From Corallincola holothuriorum (GTDB lineage: Bacteria; Pseudomonadota; Gammaproteobacteria; Enterobacterales; Neiellaceae), in contig NZ_QPID01000001.1 of assembly GCF_003336225.1 (NCBI RefSeq), positions 496,001 through 560,000 on the forward strand: a stretch of DNA of 64,000 nt, written 5' to 3'. The translations under genes were made by a program, and so were the position numbers. Of the stretch, positions 59,845 through 64,000 are shown piece after piece. Position 1 is the stretch's first letter. Every line of letters starts with the position of its first letter. A model generated the notes under the pieces. That model did no database searches and had not been told where the DNA came from. It worked only from the letters and a program-made list of their open reading frames with translations.

Positions 59845-60984
59845 ATGGTTAAACAAAGCATTCTCATCGTCGGTGCTGGCATTGCCGGTCTATCGCTCTA
59901 CCGCGCGCTACGCCAACGCGGCCTAGATGCCACATTAGTTGAGAGATCGGCAAGCTTGTCGGCGAGCGGCGCAGGGATCTGTCTACCTGCAAATGCCATG
60001 GCTGGACTTCAATCTATTGGCTTAAAGCACAAAGTGTTAGATGCCGCTCATCAAGTCACTGAGATTGAATATGCCAAAGCCAATGGGCGTACATTAACGA
60101 AAGGCAGCCTGACCAGCTCACCTTTTGATGAACAGCCTTTCGTTGCCCTGCGACGGGATGCGCTTGTCGATATTCTTGCAGACGGCATAGAGCCCATCAG
60201 ATTCAACTGCGCGCCACAACGATTAGAGCATACCCAAGAAGGAACACTCGTCGAATTCAGTGATGGATACAGCCAATTTTTCGACCTTATCATTGGTGCC
60301 GACGGGATCCACTCGAAGGTTAGAACGCTTGCCTTCGGCGAGGAGCCAATCGCAGATCTGGGGGTGAGTTGTTGGCGCTTTATTACTGAACTCAAAGACG
60401 TTCCACAACACCCTCGATACCTGATAGGCAAAGACGATGCCTTCATGTTCTATCCACTTGGGAACAACAAATTCTATTGCTACGCTCAAAGCCAGGACAA
60501 AAAAAAACGACTGTTAACTGCGCCGAAGATCGAGTTGCTGAAAAGATTCAAACGCTACGAGCCCTGTGTCATTGACGCTCTAACCCAAGCAATTGATAGT
60601 GACGCCCTTATCAGTGGTCGATTAGAGAGCACTACCGGGACGCAATTTTATCACGGCAACATTGTACTCGTTGGGGACGCCCTACACGGTTGTCCACCGA
60701 GTCTGCAACAAGGCGTCGGGTTAACACTTGAAGACACCATTATTTTGGCACGACTATTAAGTCGGTATCCGTATATACAAGCCCTTCCTCGTTACCAGCA
60801 ACACAGAGAAAAACGAGTACAATGGGTAGTCAACGAATCGAATAGGATCATAAAGCTAGCAAATAAGGGGCGTTTTTTTCCTGGCAGGTTAATACGCAAT
60901 ATGATGCTCAGAAGCAAAGGCCCTGCAAACATGATTGGGTGGCAACGTTTGCTACAAGACGATCCTCTAACCAAAGTGCTCTAG
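59845..60984 (+). CDS. FAD-dependent monooxygenase (class A)
   Basis: A 379-residue flavoprotein. The FAD-binding GAGIAG (10-15) is followed by the DG motif IIGADGIHSKVR near 150 and the GD motif LVGDALHGCPPSLQQG near 280. It resembles salicylate-hydroxylase-like enzymes more than UbiH/UbiI. It starts 11 bases after the phosphatase gene, likely in the same transcript. Substrate unknown; a quinone-pathway role is only suggested by context. Confidence 0.87.
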   Translation: MVKQSILIVGAGIAGLSLYRALRQRGLDATLVERSASLSASGAGICLPANAMAGLQSIGLKHKVLDAAHQVTEIEYAKANGRTLTKGSLTSSPFDEQPFVALRRDALVDILADGIEPIRFNCAPQRLEHTQEGTLVEFSDGYSQFFDLIIGADGIHSKVRTLAFGEEPIADLGVSCWRFITELKDVPQHPRYLIGKDDAFMFYPLGNNKFYCYAQSQDKKKRLLTAPKIELLKRFKRYEPCVIDALTQAIDSDALISGRLESTTGTQFYHGNIVLVGDALHGCPPSLQQGVGLTLEDTIILARLLSRYPYIQALPRYQQHREKRVQWVVNESNRIIKLANKGRFFPGRLIRNMMLRSKGPANMIGWQRLLQDDPLTKVL

Positions 60985-61049
60985 AATTCCTCTTACCTTT
61001 ACAAATCAGCATCTTAAGCTAGAGTAAAAACGGACAAAGGAGAGTCATC

Positions 61050-61817
61050 ATGCCATCCTCAGCATTTAAATTTAGCAAAATGAGCATTCCCATTCCTAAG
61101 TTCAGCTTTCATATTCTGCTGACCAGCTTGATATTATTGATCATCATACCGCCCCACCTCACAGATATCGTTGGGAAGGTATTAACCATGGTGCTCTTTA
61201 ATCTGGTTATGCTTGCCTCCTTGTACGTCGTTGCACAACAGAAGCGCACTTTTTATATCGGAATATTGTTGGCCATCCCTACCGTTTTAGTCGGCTGGGG
61301 TGACTTCTACTCAAGCGCTCATCTTGCTAATTACTTAAGGGCCTTAACCCTTATCGCTTTCTTCGGTTTTGTCAGTTTCCACCTTTTCAAATACCTAATT
61401 AAGCAGTTACACCCAAATACAGAGATGATTATTGCTGCCATCTCACTCTACTTTATCATCGCCCTGCTTTGGGCAATGATTTACGTCTCTCTTGAGATCC
61501 ACTACCCGGGTTCATTCAACTTAAAAGCAGGGATTGACGGCGGTGATTTAACCGGTTTGATTAACGAATTGACCTACTTCAGTTTCGTTACTATTTCGAC
61601 CCTAGGCTACGGCGATATTAGCCCACAAACCACTTTCACTCAGGGCTGGGTGGTGCTTGAGGCTATCGTCGGTCAGTTCTATATCGCCATCGTACTGGCA
61701 CGACTCCTCGGGCTTTTCGTGGCAGAAGAAACAGCAAAAGAAGCGGAAAAAAATCACGTTAAAGAGATGCTTAAGAAGGCACAATCAACACATAAGGATG
61801 ACGGTACGCATCATTAA
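61050..61817 (+). CDS. Potassium-channel-like protein
   Basis: A 255-residue membrane protein. Four hydrophobic segments (about 20-36, 44-61, 68-82, 97-115) precede a pore module: helix 127-150, pore loop with selectivity filter TLGYGD (184-189), and helix 200-226. The C-terminus is short and charged. The filter identifies a K+-selective two-helix pore of the Ion_trans_2 type; the extra N-terminal helices are unassigned. AGGAG stands ahead of the start. Confidence 0.88.
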   Translation: MPSSAFKFSKMSIPIPKFSFHILLTSLILLIIIPPHLTDIVGKVLTMVLFNLVMLASLYVVAQQKRTFYIGILLAIPTVLVGWGDFYSSAHLANYLRALTLIAFFGFVSFHLFKYLIKQLHPNTEMIIAAISLYFIIALLWAMIYVSLEIHYPGSFNLKAGIDGGDLTGLINELTYFSFVTISTLGYGDISPQTTFTQGWVVLEAIVGQFYIAIVLARLLGLFVAEETAKEAEKNHVKEMLKKAQSTHKDDGTHH

Positions 61818-61999
61818 TTTGCGGTGCACTCATCAACCGGGAACCTTGCAACACCATCATCAACAGCCGTTAGCAAGTCATGCAACCCAGACGATAATTG
61901 CGGCAACGACTCCAATGCAGGGAATAGCCGCTTATCTTCCCAAATCCCCCCGGATAGTGTTACTTTCGAATCACGAACTAATGAAGATCTTAAGGCACC

Positions 62000-63217
62000 A
62001 TGAAGCAGGTCGAAAAATCTCACAAACTCAATGACGTATGCTACGAAATTCGAGGCCCAGTATTGCAAGAGGCAAAACGCCTTGAAGAAGATGGTCATCG
62101 CGTATTGAAGCTCAATATAGGTAATCCTGGACCTTGGGGCTTCGAAGCGCCAGAAGAGCTACTGATCGACGTCATTCATAACCTGCCTACCTCACAAGGC
62201 TATTGCGATTCCAAAGGTCTTTTTTCTGCGCGAAAAGCTGTCATGCAGCAATATCAACGACGTCAGGTATTTGGTCTCGATATTGAAGATATCTACATCG
62301 GCAATGGTGTCAGTGAACTCATATTGATGGCGATGCAGGCTCTCCTTAATAACCACGAGGAGATGCTGATCCCTGCGCCAGATTATCCCTTATGGACAGC
62401 AGCCGTCACCCTAGCCGGCGGCCAGCCAGTTCACTACGTCTGCGATGAAGCTGCCGACTGGCAGCCTGACATTGATGATATTCGTAGTAAAATCACCCCA
62501 AATACCCGTGGCATTGTCGTTATTAACCCTAATAACCCAACAGGGGCTGTTTACAGCAAAGAGATTTTACTGGAAATAGTGGAGCTAGCCCGTCAACACG
62601 ACCTAATTATTTACGCTGACGAGATCTACGACAAGATCCTCTACGATGGTGCTGAGCATATTACCCTCGCCTCATTGGCCGATGATGTATTGATGGTGTC
62701 ATTTAATGGTTTGTCCAAGAGCTATCGAGCTGCAGGATTTCGTGCTGGATGGATGGCCGTTACAGGGCCAAAGATCCGTGCCCAAGGCTATATCGAAGGG
62801 CTGACCATGCTGGCATCCATGCGCCTTTGTGCCAACGTACCCTGTCAGCACGCAATACAGGCCGCATTAGGGGGATACCAGAGTATTAATGAACTGATCC
62901 TCCCTGGTGGCAGACTATTAGCTCAGAGAGACATCGCTTACGAGATGCTGAATCAAATTCCAGGGGTCAGCTGCACTAAGCCAAAAGGCGCGCTATACGT
63001 CTTTCCAAAGCTCGATCCCAAACGTTACCCGATCCACAATGATGAAAGATTTGTCCTAGACCTCCTCCGCCAGGAAAAACTCCTGATTGTCCAAGGCAGC
63101 GCATTTAATCTTCCGACAACAGATCATTTTCGCCTAGTCACCTTGCCACGAGAAGATCAGCTAAAAGACGCGATTAACCGTATCGCGCACTTTCTGGAGA
63201 GCTACAAACCGTCATGA
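62000..63217 (+). CDS. alaA: Alanine transaminase AlaA
   Basis: A 405-residue class I aminotransferase forming alanine from pyruvate with glutamate. The PLP lysine is in [17 protein letters not shown]; other motifs are [21 protein letters not shown] and [10 protein letters not shown]. The whole matches the YfbQ/AlaA family. Its stop overlaps the yfbR start. Confidence 0.95.
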   Translation: MKQVEKSHKLNDVCYEIRGPVLQEAKRLEEDGHRVLKLNIGNPGPWGFEAPEELLIDVIHNLPTSQGYCDSKGLFSARKAVMQQYQRRQVFGLDIEDIYIGNGVSELILMAMQALLNNHEEMLIPAPDYPLWTAAVTLAGGQPVHYVCDEAADWQPDIDDIRSKITPNTRGIVVINPNNPTGAVYSKEILLEIVELARQHDLIIYADEIYDKILYDGAEHITLASLADDVLMVSFNGLSKSYRAAGFRAGWMAVTGPKIRAQGYIEGLTMLASMRLCANVPCQHAIQAALGGYQSINELILPGGRLLAQRDIAYEMLNQIPGVSCTKPKGALYVFPKLDPKRYPIHNDERFVLDLLRQEKLLIVQGSAFNLPTTDHFRLVTLPREDQLKDAINRIAHFLESYKPS

Positions 63218-63801
63218 GTGATAACAGCCACTTCTTCGCGCATATGGCGAGGCTAAAACTGATCCAACGCTGGCCGTTAATGCGCAATACTCAAATAGAA
63301 AATGTACAAGAACATAGTCTGCAAGTGGCAATGATCTCCCATGCCCTGGCAGTGATTAGAAATCGATTTTTTGACGGTTCGCTGAACGCTGCTGAAATTG
63401 CACTGCAAGCGCTCTATCATGACGCTAGCGAAGTTATTACCGGCGACCTTCCTACCCCCATCAAGTATCACAACCCTGAGATCGCCAAAGAGTACAAAAA
63501 GATAGAAACGGCCGCTGAACAACGTTTACTAGAGATGCTCCCCAACGAACTATGCGCCGACTTTGAAGGGTTACTCATTGGGGCTAAGCAGTTACCAGAA
63601 CACAAATTAATTATCAAAGCCGCTGATACACTTTGCGCTTACTTGAAATGTCTTGAAGAGCAAAACGCAGGCAATAGTGAATTCAATCAAGCGAAACAGC
63701 GATTGGAACAGCAGCTGGCGCAGTTTGCACTGCCCGAGGTGGACTACTTTATTCGTCACTTTGTAGCGAGCTTTAACTTAACCCTCGATGAGATCAGTTA
63801 G
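63214..63801 (+). CDS. yfbR: 5'-deoxynucleotidase YfbR
   Basis: A 195-residue HD-domain phosphatase hydrolysing deoxyribonucleoside 5'-monophosphates. The metal site reads [11 protein letters not shown], then [13 protein letters not shown]. It overlaps alaA by 4 bases, the same neighbour as in E. coli, and is followed by a dGTPase gene. Confidence 0.95.
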   Translation: MSDNSHFFAHMARLKLIQRWPLMRNTQIENVQEHSLQVAMISHALAVIRNRFFDGSLNAAEIALQALYHDASEVITGDLPTPIKYHNPEIAKEYKKIETAAEQRLLEMLPNELCADFEGLLIGAKQLPEHKLIIKAADTLCAYLKCLEEQNAGNSEFNQAKQRLEQQLAQFALPEVDYFIRHFVASFNLTLDEIS

Positions 63802-63815
63802 CAGGAGCGAAAACG

Positions 63816-64000
63816 ATGGAAAGTCTTGTTTGGCAGCAGCGCCGGCTCGAAGAAACAAAGACAAGGCGTAATGATCATCGCTCTGCTTACCAACGAGATC
63901 GCGCTAGGATCCTGCATTCGGCAGCATTCCGGCGACTCCAAGCCAAAACCCAAGTGCTTGGCGCAGGGATGAATGACTTCTACCGCACTAGGCTAACCCA
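63816..64000 (+). CDS. dGTPase-family protein, cut by window end
   Basis: The first 61 codons of a gene running past the window end. AGGAG stands 8 bases before the ATG. The protein starts [13 protein letters not shown] and reads [18 protein letters not shown], the start of the deoxyguanosinetriphosphate triphosphohydrolase-like family (an HD-domain enzyme acting on dNTPs). Neighbouring yfbR supports nucleotide metabolism; family type cannot be refined from the fragment. Confidence 0.82.
   Translation, partial: MESLVWQQRRLEETKTRRNDHRSAYQRDRARILHSAAFRRLQAKTQVLGAGMNDFYRTRLT

Noticed and set aside
61814-62098. 94-codon leftward frame between the channel gene and alaA
   Set aside because: Extends into the alaA coding region on the other strand and has no ribosome site or family pattern.

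Overview
The window looks like chromosomal DNA of a marine gammaproteobacterium, probably Alteromonadales or a close relative. The core genes point that way: gltBD, asd, queC/queE, pyrF-lapB-lapA-ihfB-rpsA-cmk, aroA-hisC-serC, gyrA, ubiG, alaA-yfbR. So do a rhombosortase and an aryl-polyene (APE) pigment cluster. No tRNA, rRNA, CRISPR array, phage or insertion sequence was seen. Protein identities come from reading motifs, not from a database search.

Layout. 0-9.1 kb is core metabolism: a NAD malic enzyme (maeA), a YajQ-family protein, and glutamate synthase gltB-gltD with a clear terminator. 9.1-34.3 kb is an accessory block that appears more AT-rich. It starts with a large DUF6351-like esterase candidate and a lipase-like lipoprotein. 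A leftward trio follows (lipoprotein, O-methyltransferase-like protein, small secreted protein), divergent from a rightward run of 17 tightly packed genes at 15.3-31.1 kb. That run is an essentially complete APE cluster (apeC to apeR) with an aromatic amino acid ammonia-lyase inserted between apeJ and apeK and a Sfp-type phosphopantetheinyl transferase at the end. A PagL-like lipid A deacylase overlaps the last gene tail to tail. Two more alpha/beta hydrolases close the block, one carrying a beta-helix-like C-terminal region.

34.3-49 kb holds a HIT protein, an M61 peptidase, a chemotaxis receptor, asd, an S9 peptidase, divergent queE/queC, a rhombosortase, then pyrF, lapB, lapA. 49-58.3 kb reads leftward in the order gyrA-serC-hisC-aroA-cmk-rpsA-ihfB-lapA-lapB-pyrF. 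This resembles the pseudomonad mixed-function supraoperon without its pheA and tyrA parts. 58.4-64 kb reads rightward: ubiG, a MupP-like phosphatase, a FAD monooxygenase, a potassium-channel-like protein, alaA, yfbR and the start of a dGTPase gene cut by the window end.

How the genes fit together. In the APE block the lyase would make an aryl acid. ApeH would load it on an acyl carrier (ApeE/ApeF, activated by the PPTase). ApeO/ApeC and ApeR extend it, ApeQ and ApeI/ApeP reduce and dehydrate it, ApeJ and ApeD attach it to a lipid carrier, and ApeL/M/N move it to the outer membrane. The system is known. The less ordinary points are the Phe-His pair at the lyase specificity position, a Glu-to-Asp change in the PagL-like triad, the hydrolase/beta-helix fusion, the cluster of alpha/beta hydrolases around the pigment genes, and the reduced supraoperon. 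I found no convincing wholly new system.
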